Shown here one piece after another: positions 15,671-25,346 of a DNA stretch of 64,000 bases; the stretch's first letter is position 1, and each line of letters starts with the position of its first letter. Location: NCBI GenBank assembly GCA_964574325.1, contig CAZNMY010000017.1, positions 1-64,000 on the forward strand, given 5' to 3'. Under the pieces are notes generated by a model. It was given only the letters and a program-made list of their open reading frames with translations. It did not search any database and was not told the DNA's origin. Source of the DNA: CAMDPA01 sp964574325 (GTDB lineage Bacteria; Pseudomonadota; Alphaproteobacteria; Rhizobiales; Hyphomicrobiaceae). The position numbers were made by a program, and so were the translations under genes.

Positions 15671-16540
15671 TCAGTTGCCGGGCGGCACAGTCTTGACGAC
15701 GCTGGAAGTCGGCCGCGTGTCGCCAGCCGGGGCCTTGAACTCCGCACGCGCCTTCTCGTCGAACTCGGCGAGCGTGGTCACATTGGCCTTCGCCCTCATG
15801 TGGACGATCTTGTACCCCTTGGCCTTGAGCTGGTTCAGCATATCGAGGGTGCCGGCCGCGGTGTGCTTCTGGAAATCGTGCAGCAGCACGATGCCCTTGC
15901 CCTTCTTATCGAGCTTGTCGAGCACGCTCTTCGTCACCTGCTCGCCACTGCGGAATTTGAAATCGAAACTGTCGATGTCGGTCGAGAAGATCGCGACGTT
16001 GCGCGTGCCGAGATAAGTCATCTGGGCATCCGGCCCTTTCAAACCGGGAAACCGGAAGAAGCTCGACGGCGTGCCGGTCCCCATCGCGATCTTGACCGCA
16101 CTGAAACCCTTCTCGATTTCTTCCTTCGCCTTCTCGGGCGTCACACCCTTGTTCGACAGGATCATGTGCGACCACGTGTGGGTGCCGATGGTGTGCCCCC
16201 CCGCCACGACCTGCCGCATGATCTCCGGAAACGCGATCGCGTTCTTCCCGATCGCGAAGAACGTCGCCTTCGTGCAGTGCGCGGCCAGCGCCGCCAGAAC
16301 CTGCGGCGTGGTCGGCCACGGACCATCGTCGAACGTCAGCACCACTTCCTGCGGCAACAGAAAATCGTGCGCCTTGTAGTGCTCGAGACCGAAGCCCGGT
16401 CCACCCGTGGTATCGATTTCCACCGTGCGCGTGATCCCCAGCGCATTCGGGTTACCAGCACATTTGGTCTGAGCGACCACGGGAGTCGTACATGCGAAGG
16501 CCACTGCGGCGATCACCGCCCAACGGGTGAACATCGTCAT
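15671..16540 (-). CDS. Secreted polysaccharide deacetylase (NodB-homology, CE4)
   Basis: A 289-residue protein with an N-terminal signal peptide (AAVAFACTTPVVAQ, cleavage after AQ likely near residue 24). NodB-domain motifs are present in order: TFDDGP, with the catalytic Asp pair; GTHTWSH, the H-x3-H metal ligands; FFRFPG; and LLHDF. CE4 enzymes remove N-acetyl groups from peptidoglycan, chitin or exopolysaccharide. The substrate here is not evident. The gene stands alone and is followed by its own terminator. The C-terminal 35 residues are a Lys/Ala/Pro-rich tail. Confidence 0.9.
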   Translation of the reverse strand: MTMFTRWAVIAAVAFACTTPVVAQTKCAGNPNALGITRTVEIDTTGGPGFGLEHYKAHDFLLPQEVVLTFDDGPWPTTPQVLAALAAHCTKATFFAIGKNAIAFPEIMRQVVAGGHTIGTHTWSHMILSNKGVTPEKAKEEIEKGFSAVKIAMGTGTPSSFFRFPGLKGPDAQMTYLGTRNVAIFSTDIDSFDFKFRSGEQVTKSVLDKLDKKGKGIVLLHDFQKHTAAGTLDMLNQLKAKGYKIVHMRAKANVTTLAEFDEKARAEFKAPAGDTRPTSSVVKTVPPGN

Positions 16541-16636
16541 CGGTCGAACTCCCTCTATCCGGTTCTAAAAAAACAGTGAGAAGCAGCTATTGCTCTCTTC
16601 CGAAGAAAACACTGATTCCGCAAGAGCCAGAATATC

Positions 16637-17560
16637 TCACGACCGCGCATGCGTCCCCGACGGCACTGCAGAACAGGCGGTGAGCGGCATCCGCCCCTTC
16701 AGGAACGATCGCCACGACGGCTCTTCGAGAATGATCTTACGGGCCCAACCCTGCAGCAATCCATCCAATTCCTTCTCGATCGACGCTGAAGCAAGCGCAA
16801 GCTTCTGGTCGAGTGGCCGCGCGGCACCACCGCTTAGATAGGTTGTTCCCGGCTTGGCGCGCAGCGTCAGTTGATCGAGTTCGGAAGGCGAGAATTGTCG
16901 CCCCCAGGCACCGGCCGCGAGCGCCTGCACGATGCTACGATCCGCCAGCATCGCTGGAACCGCATCCTCGTCGATCCGATCGAGCAGATCCGAGCAACTC
17001 TTGTCGGCTGCAAGATAGGTCTTGCGCTGCTGCGCGAGGGCGCCCCGCACGAGGACCTCGAGTTCCTCCCCCCCGTACCGCACCTCGATATAGGCGAGCG
17101 CCGCCTTTCGATGAGCCGCATCGAAACACGTCAACGGCCGCGGTTCGAGATTGCGGCACGCCGCCGCTACAGACTTGGCGCGCCGTGCTTCCTCGTATTC
17201 GACCAGCGCCTTTGCCGTCGGAAGATTGAGATCCTTCGCTCGCGCCCATTGGCCCGCGGATGCAAATCCCAGCCTGTGCGCCTCACGGTCGAGTGCCGCA
17301 ACCCCATCCACGACGACGAAACCGAGCCCGAGCGGCACCAGCGTGATAGACGAGTAGAGCGCTGCCTTCGCGGGCGCCAGATTGTGCCGCAGCCGTGCGA
17401 TGAATTCCTGCACCGGCGGCGCCAGCACCAGACCTGCCAGCAGGAACGCCAGCGCAGCCCTCGACGAACCCGCCCGCGACAACGCCGCGACCGCACACAT
17501 TGCAAGCGTCAGGCTCGCGATCCACAACAGCACATGGGTACGACCACCACGCCAGTACAT
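16637..17560 (-). CDS. Membrane-anchored protein of unknown function
   Basis: About 307 residues from the ATG at 17560, chosen for GGAGG four bases upstream. There are probably three hydrophobic segments near the N-terminus (around HVLLWIASLTLAMCAVAALS, AALAFLLAGLVLAPPV and ITLVPLGLGFVVVDGVAAL). A long soluble region follows with four cysteines (CRNLEPRPLTC, SCSDLL and one near the end). I do not recognise the family. It lies downstream of the MMPL exporter gene on the same strand with a gap of about 80 bases, so co-transcription is possible. Confidence 0.55.
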   Translation of the reverse strand: MYWRGGRTHVLLWIASLTLAMCAVAALSRAGSSRAALAFLLAGLVLAPPVQEFIARLRHNLAPAKAALYSSITLVPLGLGFVVVDGVAALDREAHRLGFASAGQWARAKDLNLPTAKALVEYEEARRAKSVAAACRNLEPRPLTCFDAAHRKAALAYIEVRYGGEELEVLVRGALAQQRKTYLAADKSCSDLLDRIDEDAVPAMLADRSIVQALAAGAWGRQFSPSELDQLTLRAKPGTTYLSGGAARPLDQKLALASASIEKELDGLLQGWARKIILEEPSWRSFLKGRMPLTACSAVPSGTHARS

Positions 17561-17638
17561 CGTCCCTCCGCACCCCGGGAAAAGCAACGCAACCGCACGA
17601 CTTTGCGATCACACCCTATACCGCGCTTCACGCCCGGC

Positions 17639-19993
17639 CTACCGCGGCAGATCTCCCGGCAGGGGAAAAAATCGGCGATAGAGCGCGACCGATCCCGGCA
17701 GTATCACGAGTTGCCCGATCAGCGAAGCGAGCAGACACACGCCCGCCAACCGCCCGAACAGCCGCAGCGACGGCAGATCCGACAGCATGGTGACGCCGAG
17801 CCCGAGCGTCAGCACCATCGTCGTCAGCACGACGGCAGGCCCGATCGAGTGTGCCGTCCGGTCGAGCGCCGCCTTGGAGCCGGCAGGCGCCGCCCCCGAC
17901 AATCCCCGCATCTCCTCGAGCGTATAGCGATTGAGGAAGTGGATCGTGGAATCGATCGCCAGGGAGAACGCCACCGTGATCGCCACGATCGATGCGAACT
18001 GCATCCCTTCCCCCGTCGCATAGAGCAAAGCGCCGGTCGCGAAGATCGGGAACAGCGACGGCAGAACGCTCGATACGCCCGCCAGCATCGAACGCAACGC
18101 GATGCCCACGAAGATGAAGATCAGGAACATATCCCCGACGAGGCCCCAGTTGAGTTCCGCGATCAGCTTCGCCGAGTTGCGCGCAGCGATCGCCGGCAGG
18201 CCCGTCACAATCAGCTCGAAGCCGGGATGCGCCTTGCGCACGGGCGCGAGCGCCTTGTCGATCTTCTCGACCACCGGCAGGATCTGGCTCGCATCGACGT
18301 CCGGCAGCCGCCCCGTCACGAGCACGGCATTGCCCTCTTTCGCGATGAACCGGCGCACCAGATGCTCCGGCAGCAGGCCGACATACTTCTGGACCGTTTC
18401 GACGCGGCCGTCACCGTTGTCGCGCAACCAGCGCCGCAAGCTGTCGACCGACCACACATTGCCCAGTCCTGCGGCCTTCTCGAGCACCGAGTGCGCTTCC
18501 GCGATCACCGCCAGCGGAACGGGATCGAAAAGCGACTGCCCGCCCTGCCACTTTATCATCACGTGCACCGGACTGGCCCCGGTCAGCTTGGCGTCGATCC
18601 GTTCCGTCGCCGCCAGCGCCTGCTCCTTGTCCGGCACCTGATCGGCCAGCCGATAGTGCGGCTCCAGCCGGACATAGCCGTAGCCGCAGACGATCACGGC
18701 CAGCACACCCAATCCGACCGCGACGAACGGATAGCGCGCCGAGCGAGTCACCGCCCCCTCGCTCAGCCGGTGCAGCAGCCCGATGCCCCCGTCGCTTTCC
18801 TCGGGCGTCGCCTTCTGGCCCTTCGGCAGTGGCTCCGACCGGACGAGCAGCGCCGCCAGCGTCGGCACCACCACGGCGACCGCGATATAAGTCGTGAAAA
18901 CCGCGATCAGCGCGGCGAGCCCGAAGGTCCGGATCAGCGCCGAATCCGCAAACGAGAACGATATGATCGAGATCGCCTGATTGACGGCCGTCAGCAGGCA
19001 CGCCGGCGCCACCTCGCTGACAGCGTTTCGAGCAGCCTCGATCCGGTCGACTCCGGCCACGATATCGCGGCGGATGGCGAACACCAGATGCATGCTGTCC
19101 GAGAAGCCGGTCACCAGGATCAGCGGCGTCAGCACGTTGATGAAGAGGTTGAGCCGGAAATCCAGCCCGCCGATCACGCCCAGCGTCCACACGATCGCGA
19201 TCGTCGGCCCCAGGACCGCGATCACCGTCAGCGACAGCCGCCGGAAGAACACATAGGCCATGATGGCGCCGACGAGGAAACCGAGACCGTTGTAGACGAG
19301 CCGATCGCGCTCGACCGCGTTGCGGATCTCGAGTTGCATCACCGGTGCGCCGGTCAGCTTCACCGAAAGCCCCGACCCAGCGAGCGACTTTTCAGCCGCT
19401 TCCCTGATGCCGCCGATGATCGCCCGCGCGCCGAGCTCCTCCACCGCCTTTCGGTCGAGTGAGATCACGATCATCGCCAGCGTCCCGTCGTCGGACAGGA
19501 ACTTGCCGGCGACGATCTCGTTCTTCCTCAGCGCGTCGATGGTCGCGCCGTACTCGGCCGCACCTTCCGGCACCTCATCGGGAACGATCGGCGGCGCATA
19601 GCCTTTTGCATCGGGCTTTCCGCGCGCCGACAGCATCGAGACGAGCCCGTCGACGCCGTCGAGCAGTTGCAGTTCGATCGTGGTCTTCTGGAATGCCTGG
19701 ATCTGCGCGCGCTCGAGGAGATTGCGTCCCTCGACCACGGCGAGAACGTCGTACTCGCTCGAAGGAAACCGCCGATCGACCTCCTCGTACTGGCGGAACT
19801 CCGTCGTGTTGGCGCGGAACAGTTCAGACAGCGAATCGTCGACCTTGAGCCGCAGTAGCCCGACCACGGCGAGCGCCGTCAGCGCCATGATGAGCACAGC
19901 CGCCAGCAGGGGCGCACGCAGGGCAACGAGACCTATCCGGTCGATCCCCAACAGGAACCGAACCCGCCGATGCGGTTCATCATCGCTGGCCAT
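17639..19993 (-). CDS. MMPL/RND-superfamily exporter
   Basis: About 784 residues from the ATG at 19993, preceded by GGGAGA; an upstream ATG at 20041 lacks such a site. It has two repeats, each with one leading membrane helix, a large periplasmic domain and five clustered helices. These include a sterol-sensing-like stretch (LFINVLTPLILVTGFSDSMH) in the first half and FSLAIDSTIHFLNRY in the second. The acidic residues in helix 4 of each repeat (FSDSMH, IDSTIH) suit proton-driven export. Relatives move hydrophobic substrates such as hopanoids or lipids; the substrate here cannot be read. A divergent Bug receptor gene starts 235 bases away. Confidence 0.85.
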   Translation of the reverse strand: MASDDEPHRRVRFLLGIDRIGLVALRAPLLAAVLIMALTALAVVGLLRLKVDDSLSELFRANTTEFRQYEEVDRRFPSSEYDVLAVVEGRNLLERAQIQAFQKTTIELQLLDGVDGLVSMLSARGKPDAKGYAPPIVPDEVPEGAAEYGATIDALRKNEIVAGKFLSDDGTLAMIVISLDRKAVEELGARAIIGGIREAAEKSLAGSGLSVKLTGAPVMQLEIRNAVERDRLVYNGLGFLVGAIMAYVFFRRLSLTVIAVLGPTIAIVWTLGVIGGLDFRLNLFINVLTPLILVTGFSDSMHLVFAIRRDIVAGVDRIEAARNAVSEVAPACLLTAVNQAISIISFSFADSALIRTFGLAALIAVFTTYIAVAVVVPTLAALLVRSEPLPKGQKATPEESDGGIGLLHRLSEGAVTRSARYPFVAVGLGVLAVIVCGYGYVRLEPHYRLADQVPDKEQALAATERIDAKLTGASPVHVMIKWQGGQSLFDPVPLAVIAEAHSVLEKAAGLGNVWSVDSLRRWLRDNGDGRVETVQKYVGLLPEHLVRRFIAKEGNAVLVTGRLPDVDASQILPVVEKIDKALAPVRKAHPGFELIVTGLPAIAARNSAKLIAELNWGLVGDMFLIFIFVGIALRSMLAGVSSVLPSLFPIFATGALLYATGEGMQFASIVAITVAFSLAIDSTIHFLNRYTLEEMRGLSGAAPAGSKAALDRTAHSIGPAVVLTTMVLTLGLGVTMLSDLPSLRLFGRLAGVCLLASLIGQLVILPGSVALYRRFFPLPGDLPR

Positions 19994-20228
19994 TCGCTCT
20001 CCCTCGACCGTACCGCTCAGACACCCGTGTGCGCCCGACACGGACTCGGCAATCTACCCGACCCGTCGAGCGTTGTGCATGTCCAATCGACTTTGCCGCA
20101 GACCGGCCGCCGAAACCCGCCTTGCCCCGATTCGACGCTGCGTGCAGCGGCGACGTGCGCCACCGCAGATTTTGCGCTACCGTTGGCAAAAACGAAAAAG
20201 CAGCCGAAACGTTCGCAGGAGGAAAACA

Positions 20229-21335
20229 ATGGCTCGCAATCCCTCGGCTCGCATGGCCAGCGCTGCCGCAGCAGTATTCCTGGCAGCCGTCTCGATGACC
20301 CTGCCCTCCCCCGCCGACGCCCAAACCGAGTTCTACGCGGGCAAACGCCTGACCATCCTCGTCAATTACGACGCCGGCGGCCCCACCGACTTCGAGGCCC
20401 GCCTGATCGCGAGGCACATCGGCCGGCACATCCCGGGCCAGCCCGGCGTGATCGTACAGAACATGGGCGGAGCCGGCGGCATCATCGGCGCGAAGTATCT
20501 GGGCGAGAAGGCAGCGCGCGACGGCTCGATGGTCGGATACTTCACCGCCGCCGCTCAACACGCAGCCTTCGCACCGGAAAAATTCCCCGTCGATTTCCGC
20601 ACCTATGATTTCGTCGCCTACATGCCGAACGGCCGCATCCACTTCATGCGCACCGACGTGAAGCCCGGCATCAAGACGGCTCGCGACGTTCTGAATGCGC
20701 AGGGCGTAGTCGCTGGCGGCCTCACCGCCGAAAGCCCCAAGGACCTCGCGATGCGCATGGTCCTGGACATGCTCGGCGTGCCGCACAAATACGTCACCGG
20801 TTACAATTCGAGCGCCCAGGCTACGCTCGCCTTCCAGCGCGGCGAGCTCAACTTCTATTCCGACAGCCCGTCTGCGTACCTGACCAAGATCGAGCCCGCG
20901 ATGGTGAGAAAAGGCGAGGTGATCCCCATCTGCTTCGATCCGATCTTCCGCGCCGGGCAATACGTCGTGCCGGCGCAGATCAAGCCCCTCGGCATCCAGT
21001 CCTGCCCCGACATGATCCGCGATGCGAAGGGCGCGATGCCCGACAACGAGATGGCCAAGGCCTATATCGCGCTGCTCTCGTTCGCCGGCACGATGTACCG
21101 CACGTTCACGCTGCCGCCGAACTCGCCCAAGGGTTCCGTCACGGCCCTCCGGACCGCGATGCAGCGCCTCGCCCAGGACAAGGACTTCATCGAGGAAGCC
21201 CAGAGGACGATCGGCGAAGCCCCAGAGTACATCACCGGCGACGACGCCAATGACGACGCCAAGCGTCTGCTCACGGTCGACCCCAGGATCAAGGCGTTCA
21301 TCGTCGACTACGCCCGCAAGACCGAGCGAAGGTGA
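20229..21335 (+). CDS. Bug/TctC-family periplasmic solute receptor
   Basis: A 368-residue protein from the ATG at 20229, preceded by AGGAGG at 7 bases. A signal peptide (AAAAVFLAAVSMTLPSPADA) is followed by YAGKRLTILVNYDAGGPTDF, then GQPGVIVQNMGGAGGIIGAK, the hallmark pair of Bug proteins. It is unusual in having NYDAGG instead of PF(A/P)(A/P)GG. Family members capture carboxylates or amides for tripartite tricarboxylate transporters. No TctA/TctB membrane genes are nearby, so it is an orphan receptor, as is common in lineages with many Bug paralogues. It is divergent from the MMPL exporter. Confidence 0.85.
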   Translation: MARNPSARMASAAAAVFLAAVSMTLPSPADAQTEFYAGKRLTILVNYDAGGPTDFEARLIARHIGRHIPGQPGVIVQNMGGAGGIIGAKYLGEKAARDGSMVGYFTAAAQHAAFAPEKFPVDFRTYDFVAYMPNGRIHFMRTDVKPGIKTARDVLNAQGVVAGGLTAESPKDLAMRMVLDMLGVPHKYVTGYNSSAQATLAFQRGELNFYSDSPSAYLTKIEPAMVRKGEVIPICFDPIFRAGQYVVPAQIKPLGIQSCPDMIRDAKGAMPDNEMAKAYIALLSFAGTMYRTFTLPPNSPKGSVTALRTAMQRLAQDKDFIEEAQRTIGEAPEYITGDDANDDAKRLLTVDPRIKAFIVDYARKTERR

Positions 21336-21348
21336 GCAGGCGCTCCGC

Positions 21349-22227
21349 CTACTTCAGGAACTTCTGCTCGGCCCAGCCCCGATAGCCCCGGTAATCGACC
21401 GGGCACCAGCCGTCCCGGCACTCCCCCGTCAGCTTGATCCCACACGCACCGGAGGGATAGCCGTAGCGCAGCGACTGATCCAAGCCCGGCCCAGCGCGCA
21501 CCTTCAGCGTATCGCCGGATGCAACGCCGCGCACACACATCTCGGCCGCGCCGCCCGACGCCCCTGACGCCGGCGCCGCAACCGCAGGTGCAGGCTTGGC
21601 GACGACAGCGGATTGCGCCGTATGGCCCGGCTGCTGCGGCTGTCGGGAAGGCGTCGCTGGCGCAGGAGCAGACGATGCAGCCTCGGCGGCAGGCGTCGCT
21701 GGCATCGGCGGCGGCGCCTGCGGCAGTCCCCGCTCCACCACCGGCTTGGGCGCAGGAGGCGGCCTGATGTCTCGAACCACGGGGCGTGCGACCTCGACGG
21801 GACGCGGCGGCGCCACCGAGGCAACACGCTTCGGCGCGACGCGGCGGACGGCTGCAACGCGACGCGGCGGCGCGGGCGCAAACCTCTGAACGCGCGGCGG
21901 CGCATAAGGAGCCGTAAACAGGCCCAGCGACGGCAGCCGGAAGCCGCCGAGCACCGCCCCTTCTGACAGGTACGAAGCATTCGACCAGCCCGGTCGCCCG
22001 CGCCAGACCACGGGGCACCATGCGCCTCGACATGCCCCCGAGACCATCACCCCGCAGGCGTTCGGTGGTATAGCCCCGACCTCGCGCGCCTGCGGACTCG
22101 GACCAGCCCTCATGCGCAGCGTATCCCAGGCCTCGACCCCTCGCACACACAACGCACTGGCCGGCGCCACACCGCCCCACAACAGTGCAAAAAAGAACGA
22201 AATCAGTCGAGCGCGACGCGACAGCAT
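21349..22227 (-). CDS. Secreted protein with two bacterial SH3 domains
   Basis: About 292 residues from the ATG at 22227, chosen because it begins a signal peptide (RLISFFFALLWGGVAPASAL). Two SH3-like units bracket a Pro/Ala-rich linker of about 110 residues. Unit 1 (residues 26-75) has LCVRGVEAWDTLRMRAGPSP and CRGAWCPVVWRGRPGWSNAS. Unit 2 (the last 65 residues) has MCVRGVASGDTLKVRAGPGL and CRDGWCPVDYRGYRGWAEQK. Each has paired cysteines that probably form disulfides. SH3_3 domains usually bind peptidoglycan or envelope ligands. It is convergent with the Bug receptor gene, 13 bases apart. Confidence 0.75.
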   Translation of the reverse strand: MLSRRARLISFFFALLWGGVAPASALCVRGVEAWDTLRMRAGPSPQAREVGAIPPNACGVMVSGACRGAWCPVVWRGRPGWSNASYLSEGAVLGGFRLPSLGLFTAPYAPPRVQRFAPAPPRRVAAVRRVAPKRVASVAPPRPVEVARPVVRDIRPPPAPKPVVERGLPQAPPPMPATPAAEAASSAPAPATPSRQPQQPGHTAQSAVVAKPAPAVAAPASGASGGAAEMCVRGVASGDTLKVRAGPGLDQSLRYGYPSGACGIKLTGECRDGWCPVDYRGYRGWAEQKFLK

Positions 22228-22435
22228 GTGATTTTCCAACCCGAATGCCGCTGCGGCAGCGACAAGCTCAATCCCCCTCCGCCGGGAATTGCGGCGGGAA
22301 CCAGACGTTGAGCATATGGATCGGGCACAATAGCGGCGACAACGCTGCAACAATTCGGCGGAAGTCGCGGTGAACGCCTGGACGCAGCGCTGCATTGCAC
22401 TATCTTCGCTCGATATCATGCGAGGAACACAGCGA

Positions 22436-22993
22436 ATGGCCGAACGCGAGCCCCCCGGCGGACACACGACATCGAGCGAGCCCCCGAAAGCCGGCGAAGG
22501 TGCAGCGGACACCGCCGACGCTGCCTCCGGCCATGTTCCCCCGTCGCATTTTCCCTGGCCCCCCGTCCTGTTTCTCGCCGCCGTCGTCGCCGGTTGGCTT
22601 CTCCAGCGCTCATGGCCGCTCGCGTGGCCCGGCCTCGACGACGCTCCCGCCCGCATGATCGGAAAAGGCTTCGTCGTCTGCGGCTTCGGCCTCGCGATCT
22701 GGGCCCTGGTGACGTTTGTGCGCGCCAGCGCCGAGTTCCGCCCTCACGCCGAAGCGACCGTTCTGGTGACGTCGGGGCCCTACCGCCGCTTCCGCAATCC
22801 CATGTATATCGGCTATGTCCTGATTTTGCTGGGTCTCGCCGACACCGCCCAGAATATCTGGATCGCGATCCTCACACCGGTGTTCGCCCTCGCAGTCACC
22901 TGGCTCGCGATACTGCCCGAGGAACGTCATCTCGAAGCGAAATTCGGCGACGCCTACCGCACCTACAAGGAGACCTCGCGGCGATGGCTGTGA
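22436..22993 (+). CDS. Membrane isoprenylcysteine carboxyl methyltransferase-like protein
   Basis: About 185 residues from the ATG at 22436; an in-frame ATG at 22370 is an alternative. After a Pro-rich N-terminus there are four membrane segments. The C-terminal half carries VTSGPYRRFRNPMYIGYVLI and LPEERHLEAKFGDAYRTYKE. These are the R-(H/N)P-x-Y and E-E-x-x-L...F-G-x-x-Y motifs of the ICMT/PEMT family that bind S-adenosylmethionine at the membrane. Bacterial members methylate lipids or small molecules; the substrate here is unknown. Confidence 0.8.
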   Translation: MAEREPPGGHTTSSEPPKAGEGAADTADAASGHVPPSHFPWPPVLFLAAVVAGWLLQRSWPLAWPGLDDAPARMIGKGFVVCGFGLAIWALVTFVRASAEFRPHAEATVLVTSGPYRRFRNPMYIGYVLILLGLADTAQNIWIAILTPVFALAVTWLAILPEERHLEAKFGDAYRTYKETSRRWL

Positions 22994-23026
22994 AACCGCG
23001 ACTGCGGCGCGGCAGCGCGAAGACTG

Positions 23027-23881
23027 GTGACAGAACGAGCGTTTCGCAGCATTACCTGCAAGCCCGACGATGACGAACGAGACGTTCACACCAGCCCCCG
23101 AGCCCCGCCGCCCATGTCACGCAAGCACGCAGAGCTGGAGCGTGAATTCATCGAGGATCTCGAGCCTCGCACCGGGCGCGCGCTCGCCGGCTGGATGTCG
23201 CTGATCGACGAAACCGGCTTGACCGACCGCAACGCGATCATCGACTGGCTCCGCCCGCAGGGCCTGACCTTCGCACACGCCTCCTGGCTGGAACGCATCC
23301 ACCACAATGGCGGCCGGCCGATCTACGCCGACGCGCCCGAACGCGCGCAACAACCGGCGTCGGAGCCCCCCGCGGTCCCGGTACCCGCCCCACGACCGTC
23401 GCCAGCGTCGGCACCAATCCCACCGCCGCGCCCGATGCCCGTCGCTCAGCCCGGCCCGGCGCCCCGGCCGGCCCCGGCCCTCCAGCCACGCCCCGTGACG
23501 GTTCCCCCGCCACCGGCGACGATGCCCCGCGTGTCCGTGGCCGACCTGCTGGCGCGCGGCAAGGGATTGCGGCCCCTCGCCGAGATGCTGCTGCGCGAGA
23601 TCGAACAGTCTCTACCCGGCCTCGTAACCGCCCCTGCGGGCGACCTCGTCAGCTTGCAGAGGCAATCGGAGTTCGGCGTTCTTCTGATCGGCCCCAAGGA
23701 ACTCCGCCTGGGGCTCGATCTCGGCGAATTTCCGACCGAAGGCCCCGTCAGCCGCTCCCGTATCCCTGGAACAACGGCCCGCATTACACATATGCTCGTC
23801 ATCAACGATGCCCGTCAGATCGGCCCGCCCCTGCTAGAGCTCGTCAAGCGGGCCGCAGCCGGGGCCGATCCCGCGACTTGA
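23027..23881 (+). CDS. DUF4287 - proline linker - DUF5655 protein
   Basis: 284 residues from a GTG; an ATG at 23114 would give 255 and fits the first domain better, and neither start has a strong ribosome binding site. Residues 55-95 (GWMSLIDETGLTDRNAIIDW, then GLTFAHASWLERIHHNGG) match DUF4287. A linker of about 75 residues is mostly Pro and Ala. The C-terminal 115 residues (LLREIEQSLPGLV, FGVLLIGPKELRLGLDLG) resemble DUF5655. Both domains are uncharacterised. They often occur together, here joined by an unusually long Pro-rich linker. Confidence 0.65.
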   Translation: MTERAFRSITCKPDDDERDVHTSPRAPPPMSRKHAELEREFIEDLEPRTGRALAGWMSLIDETGLTDRNAIIDWLRPQGLTFAHASWLERIHHNGGRPIYADAPERAQQPASEPPAVPVPAPRPSPASAPIPPPRPMPVAQPGPAPRPAPALQPRPVTVPPPPATMPRVSVADLLARGKGLRPLAEMLLREIEQSLPGLVTAPAGDLVSLQRQSEFGVLLIGPKELRLGLDLGEFPTEGPVSRSRIPGTTARITHMLVINDARQIGPPLLELVKRAAAGADPAT

Positions 23882-23981
23882 CCTTGAATCCGATCAACAG
23901 GTTATCGGCCGCGCCTTCTGCTCCAACATGGATTCGCCCGAATTTTCGCCTCTATACGCCGCGTAGCCGGAGGAGAGATCT

Positions 23982-25325
23982 ATGTCCGCCCCCAAGCATC
24001 AACTGAGCGGCCTGCGACTGGCGACGGCCACGCTCGCCCTCGCCATGAGTGCCGGCACGCTGGGGGCAGGGGTGAGCATCGCCGCAACACCGCGCGATGG
24101 CGCGGCCGCCACCGGAACGCCGCCGCGAGCGGATCGCCTTCGAACGTCGCAAGCCGCGCCCGCCACTCCCGACAGGAACGCTCCGTCGAAGCCGCCTGAG
24201 GCCGCCGATCCCCGCGCCGGCGATCCGAGCTTCGAGCAGGCGCGCAAACTGATGCAGGCCATCGACGCGATCCTGCAGGACACCGCGAAGAACCGCACCG
24301 ACGCCCGCAAGCTCCCGTCCAGGGAGGACTTCCTGATCCCGCCGCTGTTCTCCGAGACGCGCGAGGATCGCGAGAAGAAAGTGCGTGACCTCCTCGACGG
24401 CGCAATGGGCGTCGTCACCGAGGTGCCCGTCGTCGATATTCAGAAGCGCATCGAGGAGCGCCGCAAGAACATCCGCGACCTCGAGGATCGCATCGTCAAA
24501 CTGCGCGAGCGCCAATTGACCGCGCCCAAGGACGGTATGCTCCCCGGCATCATCACCGACACCGTCGACAGCCTGCAACGGGACCTGGATGACGCCGGCA
24601 AGCGGATCGCCGGCAATCGCGACGATATCGGCAAGGCCAAGAAGGAAGTTGCCGACGCGCTCGCCAAGTCCGGCGTACAGATGAACCAGGCACAGGTCGA
24701 CATGCTGCTCGACAGCGTCCTGTCGGGCGACCTCGTGCGCCTCATCGCCGTGTTCAACTCGGCGAAGGCCATCGACGGCCAGCTCGGCCGGCTGATGAAC
24801 CAGTCCGGTGACAACCTCGGCGCGGCCCGCAAATACTTCGCGATGCATGCCGCCCTGTTCGCGATGCTCGTCCACGCTCAGGATGTCGCGATCGGCAAGA
24901 TCGATACGCAATACATGCCCAAGCTCGAAGCGATCACGGCCGATATCGCCAAGGCGCGAACCCGCACGGAAGAGCTGCTGCGCGCCGACAATCGCCCCGA
25001 TCAGCAGCGCACTCTGAAGGCCAACCGCGACAGCCAGAAGCTGTCGGAGGAAGCCGCCAAGGGGTATCGCCGCTTCCTGATGCAGCAGCGCGAGCAGCTC
25101 GCCGCCGCTCGCAAGCGCTCGGCACATGATCTCCGCATCGCCGACAACACGTTCGAAACCGTCGAGGCGAGCTATCAGCTCCGCAACCTCATGCGCGACA
25201 GCGCGGCGTCCTTCGAGGCGATCCAGAAGCTGGAAGCCCCGACCTTCGAGCAGATCTTCAAGAACGAGGACCTTCGCCGCGAATTCGAGAACCTCACCCG
25301 CAAGCTCGACGCGCCCTCCAGCTGA
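23982..25325 (+). CDS. Secreted coiled-coil protein of unknown function
   Basis: A 447-residue protein with GGAGGAGAG upstream of the ATG. A signal peptide (LALAMSAGTLGAGVSIA) is followed by a Pro-rich stretch and then almost wholly helical sequence. Heptad-like Leu/Ile spacing is strongest at IQKRIEERRKNIRDLEDRIV and in the last 100 residues. It contains no cysteine in the mature part and no recognised domain. A periplasmic structural or adaptor protein is possible. It stands alone between the DUF4287 gene and the convergent glycosylation operon. Confidence 0.55.
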   Translation: MSAPKHQLSGLRLATATLALAMSAGTLGAGVSIAATPRDGAAATGTPPRADRLRTSQAAPATPDRNAPSKPPEAADPRAGDPSFEQARKLMQAIDAILQDTAKNRTDARKLPSREDFLIPPLFSETREDREKKVRDLLDGAMGVVTEVPVVDIQKRIEERRKNIRDLEDRIVKLRERQLTAPKDGMLPGIITDTVDSLQRDLDDAGKRIAGNRDDIGKAKKEVADALAKSGVQMNQAQVDMLLDSVLSGDLVRLIAVFNSAKAIDGQLGRLMNQSGDNLGAARKYFAMHAALFAMLVHAQDVAIGKIDTQYMPKLEAITADIAKARTRTEELLRADNRPDQQRTLKANRDSQKLSEEAAKGYRRFLMQQREQLAAARKRSAHDLRIADNTFETVEASYQLRNLMRDSAASFEAIQKLEAPTFEQIFKNEDLRREFENLTRKLDAPSS

Positions 25326-25346
25326 CGTAGCCGCGGATGCGGTGGC

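Noticed and set aside
16871..19462. 863-residue plus-strand reading frame
   Set aside because: It lies opposite the MMPL exporter and is extremely rich in Arg, Gln and His, as expected for a shadow of a GC-rich gene.
22994..23113. Alternative gene start at the ATG near 23070
   Set aside because: It is out of frame with the DUF4287 domain.
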